Below the pieces are notes generated by a model. That model had not been told where the DNA came from. It did not search any database and saw nothing but the letters and a program-made list of their open reading frames with translations. The position numbers and the translations under genes were made by a program. 64,000 nt of DNA from Cardiocondyla obscurior (taxonomy: Eukaryota > Arthropoda > Insecta > Hymenoptera > Formicidae): positions 1,674,001 through 1,738,000 of the forward strand of contig NC_091878.1 in assembly GCF_019399895.1 (NCBI RefSeq), given 5' to 3'. This document shows positions 39,001 through 52,400 of the stretch, piece by piece (the first letter of the stretch is position 1; the number at the start of each line of letters is the position of its first letter).

Positions 39001-42000
39001 TTTTATTTTAGAGTTGTATTGACTTTACATTTTATTTTTACTTCTCATGCGCGATCTTGTCATATTTATTGCACTACCCCCGTGAACTTAATGAAAAATG
39101 CCACAGAAAAGTATTCAGCTACTCTCCGTAAGGACCCGCGAGTTTCCGGTGAATATTCCGAATTTATCGAATAAATATTTTTTCCCCCTCGGGGAAATTC
39201 CGGAGGATCGCAAAATCCGTCGTCTAATTTTCACGTCCTCGTCTAAGGAGACGTCTAAGGAAAGCCCTTTTGCTGCCGGTTACTGGCTTACAGCACCCTT
39301 CGAATGGGGATGCCCGACTCTTTCAGATCCAGCTTGGCCTCCCCCCTTCACCCTTCTAAAAGCGATCGTCGAAAAGCGGGTCGGGGATAGCTCTTGAATA
39401 TAGATTTGCGTCGTCTAGGAATTCGCGTTACGAGACGCGCAACCCTTTCTATTTGTCGGGAAATAAATCGCGTTTCGCGCGACCGTACATTCGCCGTCAT
39501 CCGCGGGACGGCCTTAAGGGAGTGCACCCTTCCGGAAAGATAAACGCCACCCCCGCCCCGTCTGCAGCGGACCGGTCGTTCGATAAACTCGACGGACTTT
39601 TGCTTGACGGCATTCGCGATGCGTCGCACAAATACAGGAAAAAAAAGGAGGGCAATTGACAGATGAAATCTGTGCATTAAAAGGAAATTGAACGATAGGC
39701 CCGGGGATTGGGAACGAGGGAAAAAAAAAAGAAAATCATTTATTCGATGGCCCCAAAGACCGTCTCCCCCTTAAACATTCAGCTAAATTATTACACGAAA
39801 TAAATTCGGATAAAATCGCCAGCGATGCAATTGTGATTCAGTTTAAAATAAAAATTAATAACAATTTTAACAGAAAGGAAGGAGAAAAGGGTCACGTATT
39901 TAATATACTTTTTATTCATTCGCGAATAAAATATCTTTCAATATACGGGTGGGCTTAAAAAAATTTCAAGCCCGCCGCATCGCGGATATTACTGCCGCGC
40001 TTCCGTTCCCGAAGATTATCCTTCGCTTCGCCGTGATGCACGAACCGCGGACACTTTCGCGATGAGCGCTCGCAGTCCCACGATGAAAGTAAAAGCGAGA
40101 TAGACGTTCCTCTCGCACAAAAGGCGGAGAGGAATGTCCGACGTAGGGCGACGATAGGAAGACCGGTGTGCGGCGCGATTCTCACTCCGTCAAATCGCTG
40201 TCGGCCGATTCTCGGGCCGATGCGACGATTGTTGCGTCTCCTTGCATCGATCTGAACACCCTGTAGATCCGGGGGTTGGCTGGGGGCGAGAGCTGCGAGG
40301 GTTGCCATGACGACCACCATTGCCCCGCCACTGACAGAGGTGCTCAATCGAACCCTTTTGGCTACTTGGCCGCATATGTTTCCAATCCTCCGCAGCCGCC
40401 CACACCCTCCCCCTCGACACCCCTTGATCGCGCCCGCCAAGCGCGGGGGTGTCCTGACTTCGAAAACCCGGCAAAGTCCCCGATTCTCTCTATTGTCCAT
40501 TGTGAGTGACGCGGAGTTTTGACAACTCGCTGGAGCTGAAATCCATTTGTCCTCCCTCCACATTAGCCCTAATGACGCAATTAAGCGACACTACAATAGA
40601 CATATAAAATTCCCGTTGAGTTTTTCAGCGCGAAGTTAGCGGGTGGAATATTTAAAATCAATGGTCCAGATATTGATACAATTATTGTTAATTATTTGGG
40701 TTATTTTGAGTAAAGGTTACTGATTTTGTTATTTAATTATATGAACAGGATTTTAATGGTTTTCATTTTTTCTTTATTTTTGGTTAAAGTTAGAGGAAAG
40801 CTTTTGTTTCTATTGACGGTGTATTTTTAACATTTATCTTACAAGTCGATATCTTTCACGTTTGACGTAAAACAAACGAAAGAAAAAAATATGAAAAAGT
40901 GGTATTTCGTTGACAACCTTCGCTCTGGCGATCCTTTCAACCTTTGATTCACTCGCACAAATTGATTGATCGTTGTATATATCGCGGATGCGTTCGCTTT
41001 TCCGAAAGCATCGAGAGACAGGAGCAGAGAGAAAGACGGAAGACGGCGAGAGAGTAAGAGAGATAATTTGGCCACTAAAGGCTTTACCGCGCGTAACCAC
41101 CACTCGGTATGGAAATTCGAATTTTACCTCGTCGTCGGGGTGTACTGCCGGCCAGGCCGACGGCCTCTAATGAAATTACAGCCTCCGTTATACAGAAAGA
41201 GATTTTTTTTTTTTCCACATCGCAAAATACGAGTCGGAGGGAACTTTCCCGCGCTCGCGACGAGCGCGTTTCGGTGGTCGAGCACGACGTCGTTGATTTC
41301 ATTCCGACTCGAAGGAGCCCCCGCGGATTCTATCGCGCGGCGGAAAGTGGGCGAGTGGGTGGATTATATTTATCGACTTGCCGGCGAACACCTGGCGCGG
41401 ATGGTTACGACTGGTTAAATTGGCCATAAGCGTGATATCGGCGAGATGTAAATTCCGTTACGGCCTGCCCCGAGATCGATTTGCCTCTCTTTTGTATCGC
41501 ATTACACGTTACGCCGCACCTGTAATTTATATATTATTATATTACCATTACTATATGCATTATTATTTTCCGCGTGAGTGAAATATATAATTAAGTATTA
41601 GACGTTTGAAAGAAAAAAATAATTAATTAATTAACCGACGCAGAAAGAAATTTAGAAATTATTTTATAGACATTACCGAGATATATTACGAGTATTTAGG
41701 CTGCGCGGCCTAATGCAACAAGAGATTGAATTTATTCTGTGAAATTAATGGCCATTTGTTCCCCCGTTCTTGCGATATCAATTATAGCTCGATTATCTTG
41801 CTTCCCTTATTTCAATTTCGTATAGTATCAGGGCTCGATCACCGCCAAACCGCACATTCGAGACGGAAATCAGCGGCGAGATACAGCGGGGATTATCTTG
41901 AATTTATTCTCGGACCATTTCACGTTGGCTGGATAATCCAAGATTCAACAGAACTCGAATCCGCACTCACGCGAATTAATGCCCCTTACGAGCAATTCGT

Positions 42001-43219
42001 CACGTTCAATACGGCGCCGTTAATATCGCATCGTCGTCGAACCGTTGAAAACTGCAAAAAAATATCAATCACGAGGTGGTAACGCAAAAATTTTAAAGTA
42101 AAAATATTTTCAACCTCGAAAAGTAGACATTTCGAAACGCTGCATTAACGTTTAAAACATTTTTCCATTCACACGAAGTCCCAATGAGATTTTTTATCTG
42201 TGACGTTTCAAGTTTCGTTAGGCAGATAAAAACGCGAGATTGAAAGCGGATGGCAAATTAAAATTCCTTCGTAGAAGCACGTTGCAGCGAATAACAATAT
42301 CATTCTTTTCGCGGTGGCACTGAAAAAATAAAAACAGAAAAAAAAAATATAAAAAAAAATAAAAAAAACAAGCGGGTCTCGTCTGCATTATTGTGGCGAG
42401 ACGTGAATGGCTGGACGATACAGTTTCAATATATGTGTACATGGGTCCTGGCTGCCATATCCTGGACAAGCTTGAATGAAATTACTGAAAGCAATGCGTT
42501 AGAAAAAGGGTGGCCACCCGGCCCAGCCATTGTCTTCAGATGTTTTATATTTCATCGTTCATATTCGTTTCTCTCCCCCGTCCGTGTAAAAAAGAAGCGC
42601 GCTAGGTTCACCGCGGAATAATGCTCGCTTCCTCGTTCTCTGTATTGTTACATTATCTCGCGACTATATCGCTCGCGTTGAAAAAATAATCAACGCCCTC
42701 GTTAACGTCGTTTACATTCAGTTCCCGCGTGCGTTTCGTCCGCCTCTATGATTAAAATATTATCTATTAAAAGCCCAGTTTATACGCGGCCGTTCCCAAG
42801 TCTTATCGAATTTATCCTCCCGAGCCCGCGGTTGTTTCGCGTATCTATCTATTTTCCACGAAACCGAAATTTATCGCGTGATTTATTTCCCCCGAGAAGA
42901 AATTCAGCGGCGATGATGATAGGTGATCGGAGTGGGCAGATTAAACTTTGATGAGATCCCATCTCAATTTTCGCCAGTGTTTATACTTCTTACTTTAATC
43001 TACATCTCTTTTATACTTACTTCTCATGCATTTATTATCATTCAATTACCGCGAGCGAGATGCTCTCATTTCCATGAACGAGCGAATTATCATACTTTCG
43101 CGAGTAAAAAGAAAATCGGGGCAGTGCTGCGTTCGCATAATCCATCCGAACGAAATAATTTGTTAGCCGATTTGGCCAGAGGGTTTTCCAGGGCATTTTT
43201 AAAAATCGATTTTCTTCCT

Positions 43220-43411
43220 GTCTCTCTCTCTTTTTTTTTTATTTATTTTCCTGGTACGTCATTATCTCCAAAAAATTGCAATCTACTCTCGCCGTCGCGG
43301 CTTCTCTTTCTCTTCGTAATTTTCTTTTCCTTTTCTTTTCCCTACTCCCGTTCCGCCAGACGATCTTTCTTTTCTTTCTTTTCTTTTCTTTTTTTTTTTC
43401 TTTTTTTTTCC
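43220..43411. repeat. Poly-pyrimidine tract
   Basis: A long stretch dominated by C and T, with TTTTCTTT-like units, densest at about 43315-43410. Its low complexity creates long Phe/Ser/Leu-rich frames on the plus strand and Lys/Glu/Arg-rich frames on the minus strand; neither is a credible protein. A CT-rich tract of the same kind occurs at about 44765-44824. Confidence 0.8.
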
Positions 43412-46400
43412 GCCGACATCCAGGTAGCTCACCCGGCTCTCTCGATCCGCATGAAATTGCACCGCAAACGATTGGCTCTTTGCCCACGACGGTGGATTGA
43501 TTCGGCTCAAGAGACGGAGGGGTTGAGAGAAACGCAAGGAAAAAAAAAAACAAAAAAAAACACAAGAAAAAAAAGAAACGTCACAACTGATCGAGCGAGG
43601 AGGATTAAGAGTGCGCATAAGGACGCGCGGGGAGATTATCGGACGGGCGGAATGCAAATTAATTTTTCAGCAGCTTTAGGTACCCCGAAAAGGGCTTAAA
43701 ACTTTGTGGACGATCGCGTCGGCTCGATGGCGACTCGATTTCCGTTGTTGTTCGCCCGCGCTTCCGGCGCCGCGCCGCCGGCTCGCGATAGCGAGAGATT
43801 TACGGCTTCGACGATGCCGGCGAGTGAGAAAGAAAAAAATTTGGAAAGGGCCCGATCTCTCGCTCGCTTTCACGGCGAACGAGATTCATTTTCGTCGGTG
43901 ATACAGTACCCTCAAAGGAAAACCCCGCGAAAGAATGCTTCGTGAATTTACGTCCTTCCTCGCTTGGCTTTTCTCTCTTCGCGAATTCAATTAAACGCGC
44001 AGAAGGAGAGAGTATAATGAAAACGTTTGCGAAAGACACGGCTTTGTTCGGGATTCCCGCGGATTGCTCGAGCCTCATTAATTAAATCTAAATGCCATAA
44101 GCAAAATTTTCATTTCAAAGAAACCGCATGCAGCAAATATCGCGAGATTTCTTTAAGGAAAAGTGCACAACTTTCTCCTATCGTAGATAACATTAATTTG
44201 CTTTTTTTTCTTTTTACGAGCGAGTTCTTTTTAATGTATATGTATGTGTAATAATATAATGGAGTAATTGCTTCGTATAAAAGTTTCTTGTTAACGTTTG
44301 GAACTTTGAGATATATTAAGAACCTGAGCTAAATTAAAGTTCTACTTTCCTTGCAGCTTTCCTTTTTTTTTCGGTACTCGTGCTCGATCTTTTTTCCAGA
44401 TTACTCCCATCCGAAATTAAAGTAAAAACTTTGTAGCAGCCGACGGTAATCCGATAAAATCCTTTGTGGTTAAAAGGCCCCGGTATTAGATACCGTTTCT
44501 ACCGGGGTTAAATAGGACGCATCGATCATTCTATAAATAATTCCAGAAACGATAATGCCAATATTGGCGGCAACTCAATGCGAACTAATCTTTTCTTTCA
44601 TATGGAAAAGACCTTGGGCACGCGCGAAGCTCCGACGTTCGCGGGCAAGAGAAACGAGATAAATCGCGTGAAACGCGAACGCGGAATTGCGATTCGATAT
44701 CGCAATCGCGAGAGCATTTCCTTTTATCGCGAATCCTTTTATCATTTTGCACCGCCGCTATTTTTTTCTCTTTCTTTCGTTCTCTCTTTTTCTCTCTCTC
44801 TCTCTTCCTCTTTCTTTCTCTCTTGAAAGAGGCAGTAATGTACCATCAACGGTCAATGCTCTCTGTTCTTCTACGGCTAGGAGAGAGGTTGGTTACGTAA
44901 GCGCATTTCGATTCGAATTTAATGACACGCGAGAACGCGTCCAGGGTGAGTCCCAGCGCGTGAACCGAGTCAAAAGCTCCCTTGACCACCTGCGAACACG
45001 CTGAAAGCTCGCGCTTGGCCGCTAATTTTACAACGTTACCGCTCATCGCGACGTGCAATCGCGCGTAATTAGGCGCGGAGCATAATTACGGACCGTGTGC
45101 GGTAAAAGGATTTTTCGCGACCTCGCGATTCGTGCGCGGGCATTAATGCTTAATATAAAAGATCACAAAGCCGGGGCCGCACTACAGTTTATTAAGAGTG
45201 TCACCGTGCTTTCAACTAAGTCCACAAAAGTGTCGCGTACTCGCACGCGACACTCGTATTTCTATCTCGCAGCTGCAGGATAACACCGGATGTCCCAGTT
45301 TCTAACTGCTGATATACGGTCTTTTTTTCTTTTGTCTTTTTATTTATTTTTTTTTTTTTTTTTTTTTCTTGGGAGCTCCAAGAAGAGAACCCCGCCGTTC
45401 TAGTGAAACAGACCGATAGTTTTATCGATCGCATTTTACATATTAATCCTCCTATCGCTTGGAAATTTCTATTTTAATCCCTTTAAGGTTATTAATGTCA
45501 ACCCTGCTTTTTAATATTAGAGATATAGTGATTTCTCCTCTTCGCGAAAATCAAGAATAATTACTCAAAAGAAAAAAATAAAAAAGAAAAATAAAAAAAA
45601 TAGTTACATTATTTTTAATTATTATATTTTTATTTGCCGCAACTCGGGGATTAGAACTGAAACTATTAATGGGTATTCCAAATTTAGTTTAGCGTTTTGT
45701 AAATTAACCGATCGATGTATTTCTGTTCCTGATACAATTTGCATTGTCACGAGGCTCGCGAGCGCCGGCGGCGGCGCGATATACATATATCCCGGTAACA
45801 TGGGTGATAAATGGGGCTGTCCTGAAAATGGTGAAGGGAGCCGGGAAGTGCGAAAAAAGAATTCGCCACCCTCCTTTCGTTTTAACGAAGCGTCATTTAT
45901 AGAGGACGCGCTGAAAAGTTTCTCTCTTCTTCCGCGGCGGTTTATTTTTATTCATATATACCGATCGTGTTCGTCGGCATTTAAGGCGCTTTCTGTATCC
46001 CCGCGAGTCTGGTTATTCTATTATTCGGCAACAATAATTCTACCCGTGCGCTTCCACCTTCTCGCGCGCGATATCGTCTCTGCGGTGCAATTGTGGCGCG
46101 CGGCGCGAGAGGGTGAACTTCATGAATTTTTCAAGACCAGAAAGTGCGGAGGGATATTTCTTTGCATTTCATGTCTGTCTGCTTTTATCTCGAGCGATGC
46201 TTTAGCAATTCTCCGCTATGCCTACTATCGTTAGTTTCCATCGTTTGCCTTTAAAAATTAGTTTGAAACGTCAGTGGAAACTGCCCGGCGTTACCTCATC
46301 CTTTCCGACGCGTCTGCGATTATTCTTCCCGCTCGCCGGCGAGCTCAAACTTTCAGCATCCTCGTCTCATCCTCGCGCGCCGCGTAATTCACTAATTTGC

Positions 46401-49400
46401 TTACGCGACTATTGTAATTTAAACCCGTGCACCGTACTTAGCGCAATGCGATCCTATTTCAAACTTCACGTTTGACGCGGCAGTGTAACGTTATCATGAA
46501 CTCTCGAAGTCAGGCCATATTTAACGTTGAGTATCAACATGGAACTCTTTTTTTTTACGGCTCTATCCCCTTTTCACCGGGATCGGGGTTTCCGCTGTGA
46601 AATATTCACACACGCGGTACAAACTACGAAGATGTGATTCTCAGGAACGCGTTTGAACCTTGTTCTCGCCGAGAGGCCGTAAAACGAAGGGAAAATGCAT
46701 ACCCTGGGGGCCGTCCTTCTCGCTGGCTCGCTCTCACCCTTCGCCCATCCCTCTTCGACCCCCTTATACAGATCGTTCCATTGGCTTTCCGACACGCATC
46801 TCGTGAAAGTCTACTGGGAGGCTTCGACCGAATTTTCCGGCCTTGGGCCTCGTGAGAAATTCAACATGCACCTCGCGTACCTACGCGGAGTCACTCTTCG
46901 CGAACCAAAAAGCAGGCGAGCGCGAAAAAGTTGCACGTCGAGGGCGGAAACGGTGATACAGCTAGGAGGCGACATAAAGTAAGAAATATGAGCGACTACG
47001 AGAACGATGAAAGTTGAAATTGGCGGACGAAATTACGTGAGACCATTTCGATGCGTCGCCGATGCGAGTTGAACATGTCTCCGAACGTTTACAGTCACTT
47101 TAAAGAGAGACCGTTTCTCGGAGTTCCCGCACGCTATCGCGTCTTTTTACCGATGACGTGAAACTTGACGACTGTTATGTATATCTGTGAGGATCTCCCT
47201 TTTTTCTATTTTTATACGCGTTGCTGTTCTTGAAAAAAGACGTGTTTTTTCTTAACTTCGTCATGAAATTTCCTTTTGTTATTAGAATAATTCTCACATC
47301 GAATTTTATTTTAACACGACGTGAAATTGAGATGACAAATATATTCCGTTTCCACGATCTTTATCAACGATGCGCGGGTAACAGGCGGAATTATTGGACA
47401 CGGGAAATTAAATGCGCGAAAATACGTATTGAAAAAGCACGGCGGCGTAAACCGCAAAAATGTTCGTAGCTTAACGTAGCCGGCAAAGGGATGATATTGC
47501 CGGGAGGATCGCACTGACGTGCGCCGCGGTCAGAGGGGGACAATTTTTCCGCGCTTTCGTTGTGACGGGTAAAAATGTCGCGTCCCGGTGAAAGAAACGC
47601 AAATATTATTCCGCGATATGCCATTCGCGTGATATAGCGCTCTTTGTTTTCGAATTACATCGCGCTTGGAAGTGCATACGATGCGGATTCCGTTCTCGGG
47701 TGTACCGTCGCGGATACCGCAACGACGGGATAATAAAAGCGCGGAATCGCGGAGATGATGAAAATGCAAATCCCGTAGTCCTTCGGGAACTCGTCCCGGG
47801 ATTCGCCCGCCGATCGAGAGAGTGCATTTTATATTCCACCCCGTCGTCCGTTCACGATAAATTGAGCGGTAAAAAATAGACGAGGCCGCGCGGATAGCGC
47901 GTGAACCCCGCAGCTTATTTTAGAATCAAGCACTACGAGGATCGATGTCGTTTAAATTAAAATTTACAGCTCCTGCATACTGGAACGTATTCCGCGGATG
48001 AATGCCTGAATCCGCGGTATCAGCGCAACGGAAATAGCCTCCGGTGGACGAAATTGAAAACAATTGCCCTTGAAAAACTAATAGTGCGCGTAATACGAAA
48101 GGGTTTTTCAAATTGATTTCAAAATTTTATTTCAATATTAGGTACTCGCTAAAAGTCGGGAGTTCCGCTTTGATCGATCGGAACTGTTTGATCTTTACGG
48201 CTGTTATTTGCTCGGTTGCTGTCGAGGCCCGCCGTGATGTTCGGCGGTAACTGATAGATAATTATTTCATCGCCCACACATTTTCGAGCCGACGCGCGCG
48301 TCCCGTATATCTCTCCCGTGGTTTAATCCGCGACTATAGATCCAGTAGGATTTAGGTTGTCTCGGTATATTACAAGCCGCACCCCATTGCACGCACGCAC
48401 ATTTACCACCCCGCCGTTTTTCATCGCGCGCCAGCCAGGGGAGCCATCAGACGAATTCGGAATCTGGGTCGGTCCTCCCCCGCGGCCACGTCATCGTTCA
48501 CCCCATAATCACGTCCTTCCGATGCTCTTATCGTAATAAAAACTTCTTTACGCGGCGAGAAGCTTTAGTTAGGTTCCCCGGGTGAATTTTACAAATTGAT
48601 TCCGACGGTCTGGCCGGCGGACCAAAATGAAGATGCGACGTCGAGCGAAAATTGTCTCGAGTACCGATTGGAAATTACTTTAAAAGGTCGAAGTGATCGT
48701 GGTAAAAGGGACGAAGTTGCAAGAGCGTGTCTACCACCGTCTGGCGTTAAATGGAAAGCAATATGTCGCGTTGAAGGAAAGTTCGCGGGAAAAGAAGGGA
48801 CTTGTCGTCGAGAGGAGCTCTCGCAATGACGCAACTTGGAAAGAGAATCTCGCGTCTCGTCGAGCACGACGTGACAGTCGACGTGTAATGTTCGGCGAGA
48901 GAGATGTTCCCCGTTCGCTTCCCCTCCGTCGCGCTCGCTGGTAACACGGTTACTCGTGTAACTCGGGTGTCTCGCAAATCGCGTCAACTAATTCGGTCCT
49001 CCTTCATTCCCGTTGTGTTAACTCTTCTGGCTCGCGAGGGACGAAAGGGTAGCTCGAGTTCTCGCAAAACTCCCCGGCTCCGAAACTTCGGCCCAAGTTT
49101 CCGGATTCTACGTCGTCGAAGTGCCGAACTCGCCGCGGACTCGCGCCTTACTTCGAGGCTGCCTCACTTTGGACTTGAATGCTTTTTAACGAGCATCATT
49201 AGTAACTTTGCGACCGAAGGACTCGCAGTTGCAATTAATCCGAGAAGCGTGCGCCTTCGGATTCACCGACTCCCTCTGCATTCAGGCTTCCGACAAAAGG
49301 AAGTCGCTCAGTTTTCAGTTTCCCGATGAATAGGACACGCTTTATTACTCTTTGGACAACGTTGTTTCTTTTTTTTCTTTTTTTTTTTTTTTTTTTAATT

Positions 49401-52400
49401 AAGAAAAGTTTTCTTCGCAGCAATTAGCGGCATGAACTTTTTGCCACGTAAACGTCATTGCTCGCGAAATTGGTAATCTTACAATTGATGGTAGATATTC
49501 AAATTATTTATAACAAACTTTGTAACTTCTGTTGATTTGTTTGCAATTTAATTGCTTTTAGAAATTCGCGTTTTATATGATATGCGGTATTTTTTTTTTT
49601 TATTCGGTATATTTCCGATGACTTTCTTTAGGAAGAGGTACATCCGTTAAATTCGCAGATGGAAACGATTATTTGGGTGCGTATTTTAAAACGGCTCTCC
49701 GGCGAAAACGTCACTTCCCCAAGGTAAACATGCGTCACCCGATCGCGTTTAACGTGGAGAAGTTAATAGCGCCGTATCACTTTCAACGCGTCGACGCGTC
49801 GTTCGGGAAACAACGTATTTTGCTAATTACTGTCATCGGTTCGTTCCCAATTTAATCGCGCCTTTTCCCTTCCGCGTGTTATCAAGGCGGCGGATTAAAT
49901 CGCGGGCTTTATGACGGGCCGACGACGGAATCTAAATTGGGGCCACTTCGCTCCTCGTCGCTCGTGCTGACAAAAATTAAACGGGCTTTCTAATTAAAGC
50001 CTATTCGCTCACCGCGCCGTGAGTCACATCCTATCTTCGGAGCGAATTTTTCGCAGTGCCGCACCCGTGAGGGCCTGACGTGTCGTCATCATCGGGGAAT
50101 CGTCCCTCGGGAACGAAGGGATCTTCTCGTCGCGATGAAGTGTCAAAAATGAGGACGCAAGTATTCCGGGCACGCGCCGTAAAAATTGCCGGGTGCGTTC
50201 TAATGATTTGTGTTTTCTTTTTTTTCTTTTTTTCGAGCCTTGTAATCCTTCGTGAAATTTTAATAATATTCTCCCGAGCTGTTTCAACGAATTAAATCTA
50301 TCGATAAAATATATCTGAGCGAGAGAATGAGAAACTAAATTTCTTTTTTTTTTATCGAGACGATTAAATTATTAAATAAGTTGGAAATGTCGAATAATTG
50401 TATTTCGGCAAATTTAGTCGTATATGTATATTTTGTATACATATATTCGTCCCTACTTGACTTTAATCGAGAGCAAGGATCAGTTGGCACCCACAATCGT
50501 TATATCATAAAATACCATCCGGGGGGCGATTCGCCCTTCCCGAAAAGTCCCTCCCCTTGTACGGAATGTCTGTTGAATCGGCGGCATAGCTCCCTTGGGC
50601 TATGGGGTGGTTCCTCGCGAACACGTATAACCAGAACGGAAGAATGTGTTTCGACCGGGAGGAACTTTAAATCACATCGCAAACGTACAGTCAGCACCAT
50701 TACTTCCAACTTCTTTTAACTCCTTCGAACTTTCTCAAGTTCGCGGTGAGAAAAACTAGTTTGACGATCTTCAGTTCGATGGAAGAACATAAATTATCCC
50801 TTCGTCGTATAAATCTCTTGTTTTGTTTTTTTTAAATTTTTTTTTTCTGATTGTTTCTTTACGGAAAAAGCGATACCACGTTACGCACGCTATTGCGCAA
50901 GCATGTTCTTGCGTCTTAATTAAGTAATTAAGTGCGCGTGCGTTGAGTACAACGCGCCTCGTTGTTGCCTGTCGCGAAAGAGATTTGTAACGAAGAAAAA
51001 AAAAAAGCTATTCGATCATTATGCATGCATGCCGCGATGGAATTGCGAGTGTGTTTCGCTCGCGTGCGAGATGCCAACGGCCGCGATATGTATAGACGGA
51101 TTCTGAACGGGCATGAATATTTCGTACGTTTCGCGAAACTTTGTCGTTTCGTTTCCAATTATACATTCTCGCGTTCGCCAACTGAAGAGCCGCGGAGCCG
51201 TGCCGGCGAACTTTGGTCCTCTTTTGGTTTCTAAGGCACGGTTTTGCCGACGCGAGTTAATCTAATCGGCCGACTAACTTTCAGAGTTGCAACTGACGTT
51301 TTGTAAAACTGACGTTTATCAATTTATACTTTTGACATCAGTTTTATGTTCGGCGCGGTTTGCAGCTTTGAAAATTAATCGACCGATTGAATTAGCTCGC
51401 TTCATTAGTGAAACCGGGGCCTTAAAGTCGTAAAAATTAAATATTTTGAATTTATGTTTTACATTTTCGATCCTCGAGCTTTGCATATTCGATTCGCGCT
51501 TCCTTTGACGTATTGCGGAAAACACTTACTCAGGGCACGAGCGCTATCACCACGACGTTTCCCCTTCGGATCGAAAGAAGGGTACCGGCCGGTCCAGGCG
51601 GAACTCGCGCATCGAAGGGTCGAGGCTCTGTCTCGCCGCATTGCAGTGTCAGTGAATTTAACCGCTCCCTTCAGCCAGTAGCTTGGCACCTTTATTTCCG
51701 GCGACGTGGGGTCCCGTGGGATGTCCGGGGAGGGATTCCCGCCGGCCCTGCCACCGCCATAATTTCCGTCCGCTTTTAATCCGTCGCACGTGCGTCCCGC
51801 AGGAAGAGTCGGCTGACTTTCTCGCCGCCAGGGAAGTCTCGCAGGAGGAAGAAAACGGAAATGCGAGATGGCTATAGAATCGTAGTCGTTATTTTCCCGA
51901 CGACACCTTCCTCGAGAGACTTGGACTCGATCGTTGATAACGACAAATGGTCCGCTACATTTGTCTCGTTCTTGCGATGTTCAGATCCAAACGCGTCCTT
52001 TCACTTCGCAAAAGCGTATCTTTTAACGTCGATAATCCAGCGCTTTCTTATTCTCTCGTCTCTAAGAATACCACCAAAATATTCAAGATTTCGCGAAATC
52101 AATCTGCCGGTAGTATAAATAAAGATTTTAATTTAACTTTCATCGTTTTCGTTGTCTCGTTTGCGAAATCGGATAGCGGAGGTAACGTTCAAATAACAGT
52201 GTAGATATTCCTCGCGTGCCGAAGTATCGATTCGCATTAACACGAAGAGCGGAAAAGTGAAATTCTCATGCATTCGCGCAAGGTTCGTTGCGATCGCGTG
52301 CACGCCGCGTAATATGCGCGAAATCGTTGATCAAGATCCAACGAGAAATCTCGAGTTACGTCGCGTGTAATACAGCCGGGGTGATCTACATCAAGCCGTA

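Noticed and set aside
40258..40271. Fourteen-nt match to the 5' part of miR-10 (ACCCTGTAGATCCG)
   Set aside because: The 3' part of the mature miRNA is not present, no complementary arm that would fold into a precursor is found nearby, and the setting is not a Hox cluster. Most likely chance.
39955..40563. 202-codon minus-strand frame with plus-strand counterparts
   Set aside because: Several frames are open at once in a GC-rich patch and no domain is recognised, so a composition effect is the simplest explanation.
42923..43699. 258-codon open frame on the plus strand
   Set aside because: Much of it is a translation of poly-pyrimidine and poly-purine tracts (Phe/Ser and Lys/Thr runs), with no domain.
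44478..44507. Hairpin with 8-bp arms (CCCCGGTA/TACCGGGG) and a 14-nt loop
   Set aside because: Too short for a microRNA precursor and within expectation for a window this long.
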